Shown piece by piece: positions 23,768 to 32,279 of a DNA stretch of 45,868 bases. The stretch's first letter is position 1; each line of letters starts with the position of its first letter. A program made the position numbers and the translations under genes. The notes below the pieces were generated by a model. It had not been told where the DNA came from. It made no database searches and saw only the letters and a program-made list of their open reading frames with translations. Source of the stretch: B75-G9 sp964564905 (GTDB lineage: Archaea; Hadarchaeota; Hadarchaeia; Hadarchaeales; Hadarchaeaceae); contig CAZMCI010000003.1 in NCBI GenBank assembly GCA_964564905.1, positions 1 to 45,868 of the forward strand. The letters run 5' to 3'.

Positions 23768-25126
23768 ATGGAGAAATTGTTTGGCACATCCGGTATCCGG
23801 GGGGTCCTGTGGGAGGAGATCACTCCGGAGTTCATGATGGACCTCGGATTGGTTCTTGCGACCCATCTCGGGAACTCCGGAACGGTGGTGATCGGGAGGG
23901 ATACACGTGTTTCAAGCCTCATGTTGGAAGATAGCTTTGTGTCGGGGCTCCTGTCTGGTGGATGCAGGGTCAAAAAGACGGGCGTGGTCCCCACCCCTGT
24001 GGTTGGCTTTGCCGTCAGCCGGTTGGGGGCCTCGGCCGGAGTGGTGATCACAGCTTCCCACAACCCGCCAGAGTACAATGGGATTAAGCTGCTGGACTCC
24101 AACGGCATGGCATACACTCCGGAGCTTGAAAAGGAAATTGAGAAGGTGTACTTCAACAAACGGGCGAAACGTGTGGGGTGGGACGGAATCGGCGGGGTCG
24201 AGGTGACGGATGTTCTGAGCAGTTACGTGGATGAGGCAGTAGCAAGGGTGAGGCTCAAGCGAAGATATGAAATTGTGGTGGACTGTGGGAACGGGAGCGG
24301 CTCGTTCGTCACACCATTTCTATTTCGAAAACTTGGGTGCGAGGTAAAAACGCTGAATTCCCATCCAGATGGGACCTTCCCGGCCCGTGGGCTGGAACCC
24401 TCGGCGGAAAATCTGGATGGGTTATGCAGGGCCGTGAGGGCTACTGGGGCTGATCTGGGCATCGCGCACGATGGCGATGCGGACAGGGTGGCCGCTGTGG
24501 ATGATGCTGGAAGGGTTGTGCAACCGGACAAATTGCTGGCTTTGGTTGCGGCTGGACAACTTACAGAAAATAAAAAGATAGTGGTGACGACAGTGGATGC
24601 CTCGATGGTGGTGGACGAGGTCGTCGCAAGGTATGGGGGACAAGTGGTCAGAACCCCGGTCGGAGATGTCCACGTCGCTGCGGCGGTTAAGCAGCATCAC
24701 TCGATATTTGGTGGAGAACCCAGCGGTGCTTGGATATTCCCGGATTTTCATCTGACGCCTGATGGGCCATTTGGGGCAATTAAGATACTGGAGCTTTTGG
24801 ATTCCACAGGAAAAAAGTTGTCTGAATTGCTTGATGGACTGCCGGACTATCAGGTGGCAAGGGAAAAAATCCCTTGTTCCAATCCCAAAAAAGCCCAGGT
24901 CATGAAAAAAGTTGATTTGAGGTCAAAGGAGATCCCGAACGTTCTGAACGTCTCCCATGTTGATGGTATCCGACTTGAGTTCGGGGATGGCTGGGTCCTG
25001 GTGAGACCGTCCGGGACCGAGCCATACATAAGGATCACTGCAGAAAGCAGATCCTCGGAGCGCGCGTTGGAACTTGTTCAGATGATGGCCAAAATTTTGA
25101 AGAGCGTTTTAAGCAACTCATCCTAA
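23768..25126 (+). CDS. glmM: Phosphoglucosamine mutase-type enzyme (GlmM/ManB family)
   Basis: The protein is 452 residues from the ATG at 23768 (MEKLFGTSGIRG), the usual N-terminus; a GTG at 23759 would add three residues. The active-site phosphoserine is Ser97 in ITASHNPPEYNG, the metal loop is HDGDADRVA, the sugar loop GGEPSGAW and the phosphate-binding loop RPSGTEPYIRI. Family members interconvert glucosamine-6-P and -1-P, or mannose or glucose phosphates. The GlmU-like gene downstream favours GlmM, but a bifunctional mutase is possible. Confidence 0.88.
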   Translation: MEKLFGTSGIRGVLWEEITPEFMMDLGLVLATHLGNSGTVVIGRDTRVSSLMLEDSFVSGLLSGGCRVKKTGVVPTPVVGFAVSRLGASAGVVITASHNPPEYNGIKLLDSNGMAYTPELEKEIEKVYFNKRAKRVGWDGIGGVEVTDVLSSYVDEAVARVRLKRRYEIVVDCGNGSGSFVTPFLFRKLGCEVKTLNSHPDGTFPARGLEPSAENLDGLCRAVRATGADLGIAHDGDADRVAAVDDAGRVVQPDKLLALVAAGQLTENKKIVVTTVDASMVVDEVVARYGGQVVRTPVGDVHVAAAVKQHHSIFGGEPSGAWIFPDFHLTPDGPFGAIKILELLDSTGKKLSELLDGLPDYQVAREKIPCSNPKKAQVMKKVDLRSKEIPNVLNVSHVDGIRLEFGDGWVLVRPSGTEPYIRITAESRSSERALELVQMMAKILKSVLSNSS

Positions 25127-25573
25127 ACCGATATTCACCTCAATTCACCCTGAGGTCCCATCTCCCGAGGTGGGGGAAAATCATGTAGCTTTCGGTTTTG
25201 GGTATGGGCTGAGACCACAAAAGCCTCGAATAACTGGCTTGGCCGGGCGATTTGCCGCGAGTGTTTGGGCCTTAAGCTTGAACGTCTGCGCAGATTTTGG
25301 TTCGATGAGCACGCGATGGAAAGCGCGGGTAAACGTCCGGGACAATGGAGGAGGCAGACCCGCGCAAACAGCTTTCGGGACGAGATCGCGAGGGTGACCT
25401 CCCTAACAGCTTGGATCTCAATTTTCCGGAAGAGTTGCCTCCGTCAACGGCTGCATCTTGTCCGGTGAGGGTGTGGGTTGGCATCCTCGAGCACCTGAGG
25501 GACAAGCTCCGTCCTTTAGGGTAGAGTAGTTGACATTTTTATTGTCCGCCTTCGAGAATAAACTGGGATAAAA
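25127..25573. other. Gene-free region with RNA-like elements between glmM and glmU
   Basis: No recognisable protein is present in these 447 bases, although one plus-strand frame is open from about 25152 to 25466. A perfect 8-base stem, GCGCGGGT (25323-25330) with ACCCGCGC (25358-25365), encloses 27 bases starting taaacgtccgggac, which recalls one RNase P RNA segment without the other conserved regions. Near the right end, CTCCGTCC-TTTA-GGGTAGAG (25507-25526) followed by tagttgac looks like a worn IS200/IS605 3' end. Its nature is open. Confidence 0.3.
25533..25544 (+). promoter_or_regulatory. TATA-like box of the glmU-like gene
   Basis: catttttattgt lies 30-41 bases before the TTG at 25574 and predicts a nearly leaderless mRNA. 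Transcription of glmU therefore need not pass through the structured region before it. Confidence 0.4.
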
Positions 25574-26854
25574 TTGAAAGCGGTGGTGCTTGCGGCGGGG
25601 CTAGGAAAGCGAATGCGCCCGCTTACTTTCACGAAACCCAAATTTCTCTTACCGGTGGCTGGAAAGCCAGCCCTCGACCACGTTTTCTCTCTTTTGAAGA
25701 ACGCTGGCATCGAGGAGGTCGGAATAGTTGTCGGGTTCGGGAAGGAGCAGATAATGGATCGGTACGGGGATGGTTCAAAACTGGGCTTAAAACTGGAGTA
25801 TCTGCACCAGAAGGAGTTGCTTGGAACCGCTAACGCGGTGTTGACGGCGGAGGATTTCGTCGGTGAAGAGCGCTTTGTCGTCATGAATGGCGATATACTG
25901 GTGGACCAGGAGTCGCTGAATCGCATTTTGAGTTCTCACGAAGAGTTCGGTTCGAACGAGGAGTTTGGGGGGATAATGGGCACGATAGAGGTGGATGAAC
26001 CCGAGCAGTTTGGGATAGTATTCGTGGAGAATGGAAGAGTCGTTGAAATAGTTGAAAAACCGAAACGGATAAAAAGCAGGCTGGCAAACGCCGGCGTATA
26101 CCTCTTCGATCCAGCAATTTTTGATGCCATCAAAAAAACAAAGCGGTCCAAGCGCGGGGAATACGAACTCACCGTTTCGATGCAGATCCTGGTGGATCAG
26201 GGTAGGGTTATCTACACTTTACCGCTCAACCTGTGGGCTGACATAGGCAGACCGTGGGACCTGCTGGTGGCGAACGAGTACTTCTTGCGGGGACAGCGGG
26301 GTGAAATTCACGGCAAGGTCGAGGTGGGCGCAAATGTCGAGGATAACGTCTACGTTGGGGAGGGATCCGTCGTTCGCTCCGGGTCTTACATCCGCGGGCC
26401 GACCTATATCGGAAAAAATTGCGATATCGGCCCGAACTGCTTCATAAGGCCGTTCACCAGCATCGGAAATAAAGTGAGGATCGGCAACGCGGTTGAGGTT
26501 AAAAATTCGATCGTAATGGACAATACGAACATAGGGCATCTGTCGTATGTGGGCGACAGCGTAATTGGAAACAACTGCAACCTGGGCGCCGGGACGACCA
26601 TAGCCAACCTGCGTCTCGACGAAAAGCCTGTAAAAATGAAAATCGGGGGGAAGGTGATCGACAGCGGCAGACGCAAGTTGGGCACGATTATAGCCGACAA
26701 CGTAAAAACCGGGATCAACTGCACGATAAACGTGGGAGTCAAAATAGGGCCCAATTCAGCAATAGGCCCCGGGGCCGTTGTGTACAAGGACGTCCCGCCC
26801 AACGTCATGGTGTTTGTAGAGCCGAGGGTGAAGAAGAAAAGATGGGTACCCTAG
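25574..26854 (+). CDS. glmU: Bifunctional sugar-1-P nucleotidylyltransferase/acetyltransferase (GlmU-like)
   Basis: A 426-residue two-domain enzyme with TTG start (MKAVVLAAGLGKRMRPLT). The N-terminal Rossmann-like pyrophosphorylase domain (1-235) has the LAAGLGKRMRPLT loop, KPKFLLPVAGKPALDH, NGDILV and EIVEKPK. The C-terminal half (from 245) is a left-handed beta-helix with hexapeptide repeats such as VGANVEDNVYVGEGSVV and GNNCNLGAGTTIAN. Archaeal homologues such as Sulfolobus ST0452 make UDP-GlcNAc from GlcN-1-P, and also act on glucose-1-P. With GlmM upstream this supplies UDP-GlcNAc for wall or glycan synthesis. Confidence 0.88.
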   Translation: MKAVVLAAGLGKRMRPLTFTKPKFLLPVAGKPALDHVFSLLKNAGIEEVGIVVGFGKEQIMDRYGDGSKLGLKLEYLHQKELLGTANAVLTAEDFVGEERFVVMNGDILVDQESLNRILSSHEEFGSNEEFGGIMGTIEVDEPEQFGIVFVENGRVVEIVEKPKRIKSRLANAGVYLFDPAIFDAIKKTKRSKRGEYELTVSMQILVDQGRVIYTLPLNLWADIGRPWDLLVANEYFLRGQRGEIHGKVEVGANVEDNVYVGEGSVVRSGSYIRGPTYIGKNCDIGPNCFIRPFTSIGNKVRIGNAVEVKNSIVMDNTNIGHLSYVGDSVIGNNCNLGAGTTIANLRLDEKPVKMKIGGKVIDSGRRKLGTIIADNVKTGINCTINVGVKIGPNSAIGPGAVVYKDVPPNVMVFVEPRVKKKRWVP

Positions 26855-26864
26855 GTGTCTCAAG

Positions 26865-27206
26865 ATGGTTCAGTGGGATAGAAAAGAATTCAGGAGAAAA
26901 TACCCGAATCTTGCGGGGGAAATGAACGGAAGAGGAACCATCAGGATTCAGGCGGTCAGAAGCGATGTCGACGAGGCCGAAAAGGCGGCACACGGGGTTG
27001 AAGGTTACGAGCCGACCGTCGTTGATTTTCTTCGACGATGCAAAGACGATGCGCAGGCACTTGAGGTTATAGAATTTATGGAGAAAAGGGGAGAGATCAA
27101 GCCCGATTATGCCAAACGGCTTCGTTTCCAGCTGGTCGAGCGCGGACTCAGAAGCTTCGGAAAATTGAAAAAGCCCGGCTGGTACGAGCACGGAGAGACG
27201 TGTTGA
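26865..27206 (+). CDS. Conserved archaeal protein, DUF2095-like
   Basis: A 113-residue soluble protein with no signal or membrane segment. The sequence WDRKEFRRKYPNLAGEM, YEPTVVDFLRRCKDDAQALEV and KRLRFQLVERGLRSFGKLK matches what I recall of DUF2095, a small archaea-only family of unknown function. The name is from memory and may be wrong; the gene itself is well supported by its position, one base before the GTPase gene. Confidence 0.7.
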   Translation: MVQWDRKEFRRKYPNLAGEMNGRGTIRIQAVRSDVDEAEKAAHGVEGYEPTVVDFLRRCKDDAQALEVIEFMEKRGEIKPDYAKRLRFQLVERGLRSFGKLKKPGWYEHGETC

Positions 27207-27207
27207 G

Positions 27208-28410
27208 ATGCTTGAACTGGGACTCGTGGGCAAGCCAAACACGGGTAAGACCACATTCTTCAACGCTGCCACCCTTGCAAATGCTCCCGTTGCCGGGTAT
27301 CCTTTTACCACGATCGATGCAAATGTCGGGGTCACGTACGTGCGGAGCACATGTCCGTGCAGGGAATTTAAAGTCAGCTGCAATCCTCAAAATTCCAGGT
27401 GTGTGAATGGGGTCAGATACGTCCCCGTGAGGATTATAGATGTGGCAGGTTTGGTTGAGGGCGCGCATGCGGGACGCGGTCTGGGCAACCGTTTCTTGGA
27501 CAACCTGCGCATGGCGTCCGTGCTCATCCACATAATCGATGCTTCAGGTTCTACGGATGGGGAGGGAAAACCTTGCCCTCCTGGAAAACATGACCCCGTG
27601 AAGGACATAGATTTTCTAGAGGTAGAAATTACGATGTGGTTCCGCGATATTTTAGCTAGGGACTGGCAGAGATTCGCACGCAGGGCAAAATACGAGAAAC
27701 TCGATCTGGTGAAAGAAATAGCGGAACGGATGAGCGGACTCGGTGTAAAAGAGTCCCACGTGGCGGAGGCCTTTAGACGGGTGGCGGTGGACCGAGCGGA
27801 TCCGGAGAGGTGGAGCGATGAGAATTTGCTCAGATTCGTGAGCGAGCTCAGGAAGTGCAGCAAGCCGATAGTTATAGCGGCAAACAAGTGCGATGTTCCG
27901 GAAGCAGAGGCTAACGTCCACCGTATACGCGATCGAGGGCACGTTGTCGTCCCCACGTGCTCGGAAGCGGAACTCATACTCCGTCGGGCCGCTGAGAAGG
28001 GTCTCTTGAGATACAGCCCCGGTGATGGTGAATTTTCTGTGCTGAAGCCGGGCTCGCTGAATGAACAGCAGAAAAATGCCTTGGACAAAATTGCGGCGGT
28101 GATGAGGAAATGGGGTTCTACTGGAGTTCAGCAGATCATCGAGAAGGCTGTTTATGAGATGTTGAAACTGATCGTGGTATATCCGGTCGACGACGAAGTG
28201 AAGCTCACAGATAAAAAGGGCAATGTTCTCCCAGATGCGTTTTTGGTTCCGCAGGGGACCACGGCACGTGAATTTGCGTATTTGATTCATTCGGACCTGG
28301 GGGATTCCTTTCTTCACGCCATCGACGCTAGGACTAAACGGAGATTGGGCGAGGATCACGTGCTGAAACACGGGGACATCATACGGATAGTATCCACAAA
28401 GGGACGATAG
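27208..28410 (+). CDS. TGS-domain GTPase (archaeal YchF/Obg-related)
   Basis: A 400-residue P-loop protein. G1 is GLVGKPNTGKTTFFNA, G3 DVAGLVEGAHAGRGLGN, G4 ANKCDVPE. A helical insertion lies at about 140-215, and the C-terminal TGS domain (about 320-400) carries DAFLVPQGTTAREFAYLIH and LKHGDIIRIVS. A Cys-rich segment just after the G2 region (STCPCREFKVSCNPQNSRC) is typical of the archaeal subgroup. Relatives of the Obg/YchF group act in ribosome function or stress response. Confidence 0.9.
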   Translation: MLELGLVGKPNTGKTTFFNAATLANAPVAGYPFTTIDANVGVTYVRSTCPCREFKVSCNPQNSRCVNGVRYVPVRIIDVAGLVEGAHAGRGLGNRFLDNLRMASVLIHIIDASGSTDGEGKPCPPGKHDPVKDIDFLEVEITMWFRDILARDWQRFARRAKYEKLDLVKEIAERMSGLGVKESHVAEAFRRVAVDRADPERWSDENLLRFVSELRKCSKPIVIAANKCDVPEAEANVHRIRDRGHVVVPTCSEAELILRRAAEKGLLRYSPGDGEFSVLKPGSLNEQQKNALDKIAAVMRKWGSTGVQQIIEKAVYEMLKLIVVYPVDDEVKLTDKKGNVLPDAFLVPQGTTAREFAYLIHSDLGDSFLHAIDARTKRRLGEDHVLKHGDIIRIVSTKGR

Positions 28411-28416
28411 AGGTAA

Positions 28417-28459
28417 CCTCCTCCCCGCTTTCGGAGGAGGACTCCCGCTAAAGTTAAAT
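28417..28459 (+). repeat. Hairpin plus AAGTTAAA-tail repeat, copy 2
   Basis: A perfect 8-base stem, CCTCCTCC (28417-28424) with GGAGGAGG (28433-28440), is followed by actcccgctaaagttaaat. It begins 7 bases after the GTPase stop, so the hairpin might end that transcript while the tail serves as TATA box for serA. The 15-mer ccgctaaagttaaat is identical to 2752-2766. Confidence 0.45.
28450..28459 (+). promoter_or_regulatory. TATA-like box of serA
   Basis: taaagttaaa(t) is 33-42 bases before the TTG at 28492. The ribosome site gaggtga (28481-28487) then decides the TTG start. Confidence 0.4.
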
Positions 28460-28491
28460 CGATGGGAGATAATTCTGGACGAGGTGACCAC

Positions 28492-29400
28492 TTGGTAAAA
28501 GTGCTGGTTTCGGATAAGATCCACGAGGACGGCCTGAAGCTCATTAGGGAGTTTGCTGAGGTGGAGGTGGCAACGGGCCTGAAGCCAGAAGAGCTGCTCG
28601 AGCGAATTAAGGACAAGGATGTGATGGTCGTCAGGAGCGCGACGAAAGTGACGGCGGACGTTATTGAAGCTGGAAAACAGCTAAAAGTTATCGCAAGGGC
28701 TGGTGCGGGATTGGATAACATAGATCTCGAGGCCGCTAGGTCTAAGGGCATCCATGTGGTCAACGCACCGGAGGCTCCGGCAACCGCTGTTTCTGAACTG
28801 GTTTTTGCGTACATGCTTTCATTTGCGAGGAACATCATCAGGGCGGATTCTGGAACTAGACTGGGAAAGTGGGAGAAGAAGGAACTGGTGGGGACAGAAT
28901 TGAAAGGCAAGACGTTGGGGATAATCGGCACCGGCCACATTGGCCGGGAAGTCGGGTTCAGGGCGGTCGCGTTCAAAATGAAGTTGCTTCTTCATGATGT
29001 GGTTCAAGACAGGGAGTTCGCTAAACAAACGGGTGGAAAATACGTTAGTTTGGAGGACTTGTTGAGAGGCTCGGATTACGTTACCCTCCACATACCATTA
29101 TCCCCCAAAACCAGACACATTATCGGGAAGCGGGAATTGAGCATGATGAAACCCACCGCTGTGCTGATCAACACCTCGAGAGGAGCTATCGTAGACGAAG
29201 GTGCACTGGTCGAGGCCCTGCATGAGAAAAAAATTGGGGGGGCATGCTTGGATGTGTATACAGATGAGCCACTACGCGAGAGCCCGTTGTTCAGCTTGCC
29301 AAACGTGATCCTCACGCCCCATATTGGAGCATCCACCGTTGAGGCTCAACGCGAAGCATCGATTATTATAGCCCGGAAGATAAGAGAGATAATAAAGTGA
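28492..29400 (+). CDS. serA: D-3-phosphoglycerate dehydrogenase, short form
   Basis: The protein is 302 residues from the TTG at 28492, which has gaggtga 4 bases upstream; an ATG at 28462 lacks such a site. It is the NAD-dependent first enzyme of serine synthesis. The Rossmann motif is LGIIGTGHIGREV, catalytic Arg is in LINTSRGAIVDE, Glu in DVYTDEPL and His in LTPHIGAST. It ends after the catalytic domain and lacks the ACT or ASB regulatory domains, so it is not expected to be serine-inhibited in the usual way. Other 2-hydroxyacid dehydrogenases of this size cannot be fully ruled out. Its stop overlaps the eL15 start. Confidence 0.88.
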   Translation: MVKVLVSDKIHEDGLKLIREFAEVEVATGLKPEELLERIKDKDVMVVRSATKVTADVIEAGKQLKVIARAGAGLDNIDLEAARSKGIHVVNAPEAPATAVSELVFAYMLSFARNIIRADSGTRLGKWEKKELVGTELKGKTLGIIGTGHIGREVGFRAVAFKMKLLLHDVVQDREFAKQTGGKYVSLEDLLRGSDYVTLHIPLSPKTRHIIGKRELSMMKPTAVLINTSRGAIVDEGALVEALHEKKIGGACLDVYTDEPLRESPLFSLPNVILTPHIGASTVEAQREASIIIARKIREIIK

Positions 29401-29945
29401 GACAGGTGAGCAAAAGTTTGCAGGAAATTGTACACCACAGGATACGTGAATGGCATCGTGGTTCAGCCATCACACGCGTAAAACGTCCGAGCAGGTTGGA
29501 CAGAGCCAGAGCGCTGGGATACAAGGCGAAGCAGGGCATCATAGTGGTTAGAGCCCGTGTCAGGAAGGGAGGCAGGCGTAAACCTAGGCCTTCGCGGGGC
29601 CGGAGGCCCAAGCGGATGGGTGTTTCAAAAATAGTCCCGAAAAAAAGCCTTCAGTTAATCGCAGAGGAGCGCGTTGCTAGAAAATACACCAATTTGGAGG
29701 TTCTCGGTTCGTACTTCGCCGGTTCGGACGGTACTCATGAATATTTCGAAGTGATAATGGTGGATCCGGCTCATCCCGTAGTGAAAAGTGATCCTCGTCT
29801 CAACTGGGTTTGCAACCGGTCCCAGCGCGGGCGCGTGTACCGTGGGTTGACCAGAGCCGGGAGAAAGATGAGGGGTCTGCTTTTCAAGGGGAAGGGATCG
29901 GAGAGGATGAGGCCGAGCGTCCGGGCTAGGGGAAGAATAAAGTGA
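29397..29945 (+). CDS. rpl15e: Ribosomal protein eL15
   Basis: A 182-residue, very basic large-subunit protein. RVKRPSRLDRARALGYKAKQ, VVRARVRKGGRRKPRPSRGR and VLGSYFAGSDGTHEYFEVIM are diagnostic. It starts with GTG at 29397, inside the serA stop; a second GTG at 29406 is possible. It opens the exosome/proteasome gene group. Confidence 0.94.
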   Translation: MRQVSKSLQEIVHHRIREWHRGSAITRVKRPSRLDRARALGYKAKQGIIVVRARVRKGGRRKPRPSRGRRPKRMGVSKIVPKKSLQLIAEERVARKYTNLEVLGSYFAGSDGTHEYFEVIMVDPAHPVVKSDPRLNWVCNRSQRGRVYRGLTRAGRKMRGLLFKGKGSERMRPSVRARGRIK

Positions 29946-29949
29946 GCAC

Positions 29950-30426
29950 ATGTTTATGCCATTTCGCGGTGCGGCGGTGAACGTATACGCACACGCGACG
30001 GAGGACGAAAACAAGGTTTTAAAGGCTCTTAGGACGGTGTTGCCCGAAGACGTAGAGATTCAGAAATCAAATTTGAAAGGGCATCACGGAAACCCGATAA
30101 CCTCGTTGAGCGCGGTGATAGACCGGAAGTCCATGTTACGAAAGTTCTGGGACAAGATACTGGCCGGACTACAGACTGGCGAGCTGGATAAGCTCCTAGA
30201 GCGCATGTTGAGGGAGGTGGACGATTCTTGTCGCACGTACTTACGATTTGACAAGCAACACGCGTACAGGGGAGAGCTCGTGCTTACCACCAAAGGAGAT
30301 TCCATTCATGTCAGACTGAAGATACTCGCATTTCCCGCAAAACGTGAAATAGCGCAGAGGTTGATTCAACAATTTGTCGAGGGTGGCCAACACGAGGAAG
30401 GTGAGAAAAAGATACATAGCATTTGA
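29950..30426 (+). CDS. RNA-binding protein of the exosome superoperon (COG1325)
   Basis: A 158-residue soluble protein. The opening IHA-like strand (AAVNVYAHATEDENKVLKAL), SNLKGHHGNPITSL and YLRFDKQHAYRGELVLTTKG with IHVRLKILAFP match COG1325, an archaeal family proposed as an exosome-associated RNA-binding protein because of its place in this gene group. It overlaps the Pop5 gene by about 44 bases. Confidence 0.82.
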   Translation: MFMPFRGAAVNVYAHATEDENKVLKALRTVLPEDVEIQKSNLKGHHGNPITSLSAVIDRKSMLRKFWDKILAGLQTGELDKLLERMLREVDDSCRTYLRFDKQHAYRGELVLTTKGDSIHVRLKILAFPAKREIAQRLIQQFVEGGQHEEGEKKIHSI

Positions 30427-30661
30427 GGTCGTGGACGAAAAAAGCGCGCCGAACGTTCAAAAACTCATTATTTTTTTAAAAAAGGAGCAAGCCGGGAAGT
30501 TCAGGGTGGTATTCTACGACGAGCGTTTGCGAAGAGGTCTTGTCCAGTGTNNNNNNNNNNNNNNNNNNNNNNNNNNNNNNNNNNNNNNNNNNNNNNNNNN
30601 NNNNNNNNNNNNNNNNNNNNNNNNNNNNNNNNNNNNNNNNNNNNNNNNNNGGTTCACCTAG
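30383..30661 (+). CDS. rnp2: RNase P protein Pop5 (Rnp2), interrupted by assembly gap
   Basis: The visible first 56 codons (VRKRYIAFEVVDEKSAPNVQ ... FRVVFYDERLRRGLVQC) fit Pop5/Rpp14, a protein subunit of archaeal RNase P. The start may be GTG 30383, TTG 30374 or GTG 30401 (VRKRYIAFEVV). A run of 100 N begins at 30551. If the gap were exactly 100, the frame would end with TAG at 30659-30661, giving about 92 residues; Pop5 is usually nearer 120, so the gap is probably not true to size. Confidence 0.75.
   Translation: MANTRKVRKRYIAFEVVDEKSAPNVQKLIIFLKKEQAGKFRVVFYDERLRRGLVQCXXXXXXXXXXXXXXXXXXXXXXXXXXXXXXXXXXFT
30551..30650. other. Assembly gap (100 N)
   Basis: A run of exactly 100 N, a usual scaffolding placeholder. 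It hides the C-terminal part of Pop5 and perhaps more. The 110 bases after it (30662-30770) hold no recognised gene. Confidence 0.95.
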
Positions 30662-30764
30662 CTCAAAAACCGGACCCAACCAAAACCGAAGGCTACGGGT
30701 CGCTTCCAATCCTTTTCTCTCAGGAGGGGACTTTTCGGAGAGGTTTTTGCGCTCGGCGATAAAA

Positions 30765-30773
30765 GTTAAATAC
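30765..30773 (+). promoter_or_regulatory. TATA-like box before psmA
   Basis: gttaaatac lies 55-63 bases before the psmA ATG. The transcript would have a leader of about 30 bases that includes gaggtgtgg (30815-30823), a likely ribosome site. A promoter inside the superoperon therefore starts at the proteasome gene. Confidence 0.4.
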
Positions 30774-30827
30774 GCTTTCATCTTATGGGTATTGAATCAG
30801 GATAATATGTCAACGAGGTGTGGATGA

Positions 30828-31577
30828 ATGGCTTTTGTGCCTCCTGGAGCAGGTTATGACAGGACCATCACGGTATTTAGCCCTGACGGCAAGCTGTTCC
30901 AGGTTCAATATGCCCAAGAAGCGGTCAAGCGCGGTCTTACCGCTCTTGGTATCACGGTAAACGAGGGCGTGGTTTTGGCTGCTGAAAGAAGGATCAGAAG
31001 TAAACTGGCGGAGGAAGTGTCCATAGAGAAGATTTTCCAGGTGGACGAGCATATCGGAGCTGCAGCGTCGGGACTGATTGCCGACGCACGCGTTCTCATC
31101 GACCATGCACGCATAGAAGCACAGATCAACCGCTTGCGCTACGATGAGCCCATCACCGTTCAGGCATTGGCAAAGCGCATAGGAGATATCAAACAGCTGT
31201 ATACCCAGCATGGAGGGGTTAGACCGTTTGGGGCTAGGTTGTTGATAGCTGGAATTGACAACGATAAGCCCCACTTATTTGAGACCGATCCAAGCGGGGT
31301 GGTCGCAGCGTACAAGTGTCAGGCGATAGGAGGAGGTGCCCAAACCGTCACGGAATTCTTGGAACGAAAATACGATGAGGAGTCTTCCTTGAACGAGGCG
31401 ATTTCGCTTGCTATCGAAGCGTTACGGTTGGTGATCGAAGGGGAGCTCAGCGCTGAAAAAATTGAGATGGCGATAATTCCAAGCAAGAGCAAAAAGTTTG
31501 AGAAACTAAGTTTTGAGGATTTGACCAAGTATATAAAGCGTCCTTCTAGATCGCCGGCCAAGCCCGCCAAGGGGTAG
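30828..31577 (+). CDS. psmA: Proteasome subunit alpha
   Basis: A 249-residue subunit of the outer rings of the 20S proteasome. The alpha signature GYDRTITVFSPDGKLFQVQYA, RGLTALGITVNEGVVLAAE and GGVRPFGARLLIAGID are clear. The C-terminus ends in a basic, Pro/Lys-rich tail (RPSRSPAKPAKG). No catalytic Thr is expected in alpha subunits. The gene is followed by SBDS after 6 bases. Confidence 0.96.
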   Translation: MAFVPPGAGYDRTITVFSPDGKLFQVQYAQEAVKRGLTALGITVNEGVVLAAERRIRSKLAEEVSIEKIFQVDEHIGAAASGLIADARVLIDHARIEAQINRLRYDEPITVQALAKRIGDIKQLYTQHGGVRPFGARLLIAGIDNDKPHLFETDPSGVVAAYKCQAIGGGAQTVTEFLERKYDEESSLNEAISLAIEALRLVIEGELSAEKIEMAIIPSKSKKFEKLSFEDLTKYIKRPSRSPAKPAKG

Positions 31578-31583
31578 CGCCCC

Positions 31584-32279
31584 ATGGTAAAGTTGGAAGA
31601 TGCTGTCATAGCCAGACTCTCCAGACACGGCTCGACTTTTGAGGTGCTGGTCGACCCAGAGCTGGCTATGGCGATAAGGTCTGGCGGATCGGCGGACCTC
31701 AGGAATGTGCTGGCGATAGACAAGATCTTTAAGGACGCCAAGAAAGGCGATGCCGCGTCGGAGGAACTCATCAGAAAAGTTTTTGGATGCGCTGAGGTGT
31801 CCAAAGTCGCAGAGGAGATCATACGAAAGGGCGAGGTTCAGGTCACGACCGAACAGAGGCGCAAAATGCGCGAACAGAGGCTGAAGCAGATAGTATCTCT
31901 GATAGCGAGGCGTGCGATAAATCCGCAGACGGGAATGCCCCATCCCCCCTCTAGGATCGAAGCGGCGATTGCGGAAGCCAGAGTGCATATCGACGAGTTC
32001 AAGGGGGCGGAGGCGCAGCTTCCGAAGATAGTCAAAGAGCTTCTTCCGATCCTGCCCATAAAGTTCGAGAATCGCAGGGTGGAGGTCAAAATCCCCGCTG
32101 TCCACGTTGGCAGGTCTCAGCGGGCGGTAAGGGAGTTCGGCACGCTAAAGAGCGAAAGGTGGCTGGGGGATGGGTCCTGGATGGTGGTGGTCGAGATACC
32201 CGCGGGGGTTCAGGCTGAATTTTTCGACAGACTCAATGCCCTTACAAAGGGGGAAGTTGAGACGAGGGTGCTGGAATGA
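31584..32279 (+). CDS. sbds: Ribosome maturation protein SBDS
   Basis: A 231-residue three-domain protein that, in eukaryotes, releases the anti-association factor eIF6 from the large subunit. The N-terminal FYSH domain (HGSTFEVLVDPELAM), the helical middle (TTEQRRKMREQRLKQIVSLI, INPQTGMPHPPSRIEAA) and the C-terminal RNA-binding-like domain are all present. It overlaps rrp4 by 4 bases. Confidence 0.95.
   Translation: MVKLEDAVIARLSRHGSTFEVLVDPELAMAIRSGGSADLRNVLAIDKIFKDAKKGDAASEELIRKVFGCAEVSKVAEEIIRKGEVQVTTEQRRKMREQRLKQIVSLIARRAINPQTGMPHPPSRIEAAIAEARVHIDEFKGAEAQLPKIVKELLPILPIKFENRRVEVKIPAVHVGRSQRAVREFGTLKSERWLGDGSWMVVVEIPAGVQAEFFDRLNALTKGEVETRVLE

Noticed and set aside
25127..25573. RNase P RNA between glmM and glmU
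   Set aside because: A segment resembling the GGUAAAC...GAGCAAG region is present, but the universal GAGGAAAGUCC and ACAGAA segments are not found at fitting places.
28417..28440. Plain intrinsic terminator after the TGS GTPase
   Set aside because: The 8-base hairpin is strong but is followed by actcccgc instead of a T-run, and the unit recurs elsewhere with its tail, so it is treated as a repeat.
27652..28524. 290-codon minus-strand frame opposite the TGS GTPase
   Set aside because: Mirrors codon use of the real gene on the plus strand; its product looks like no protein family.
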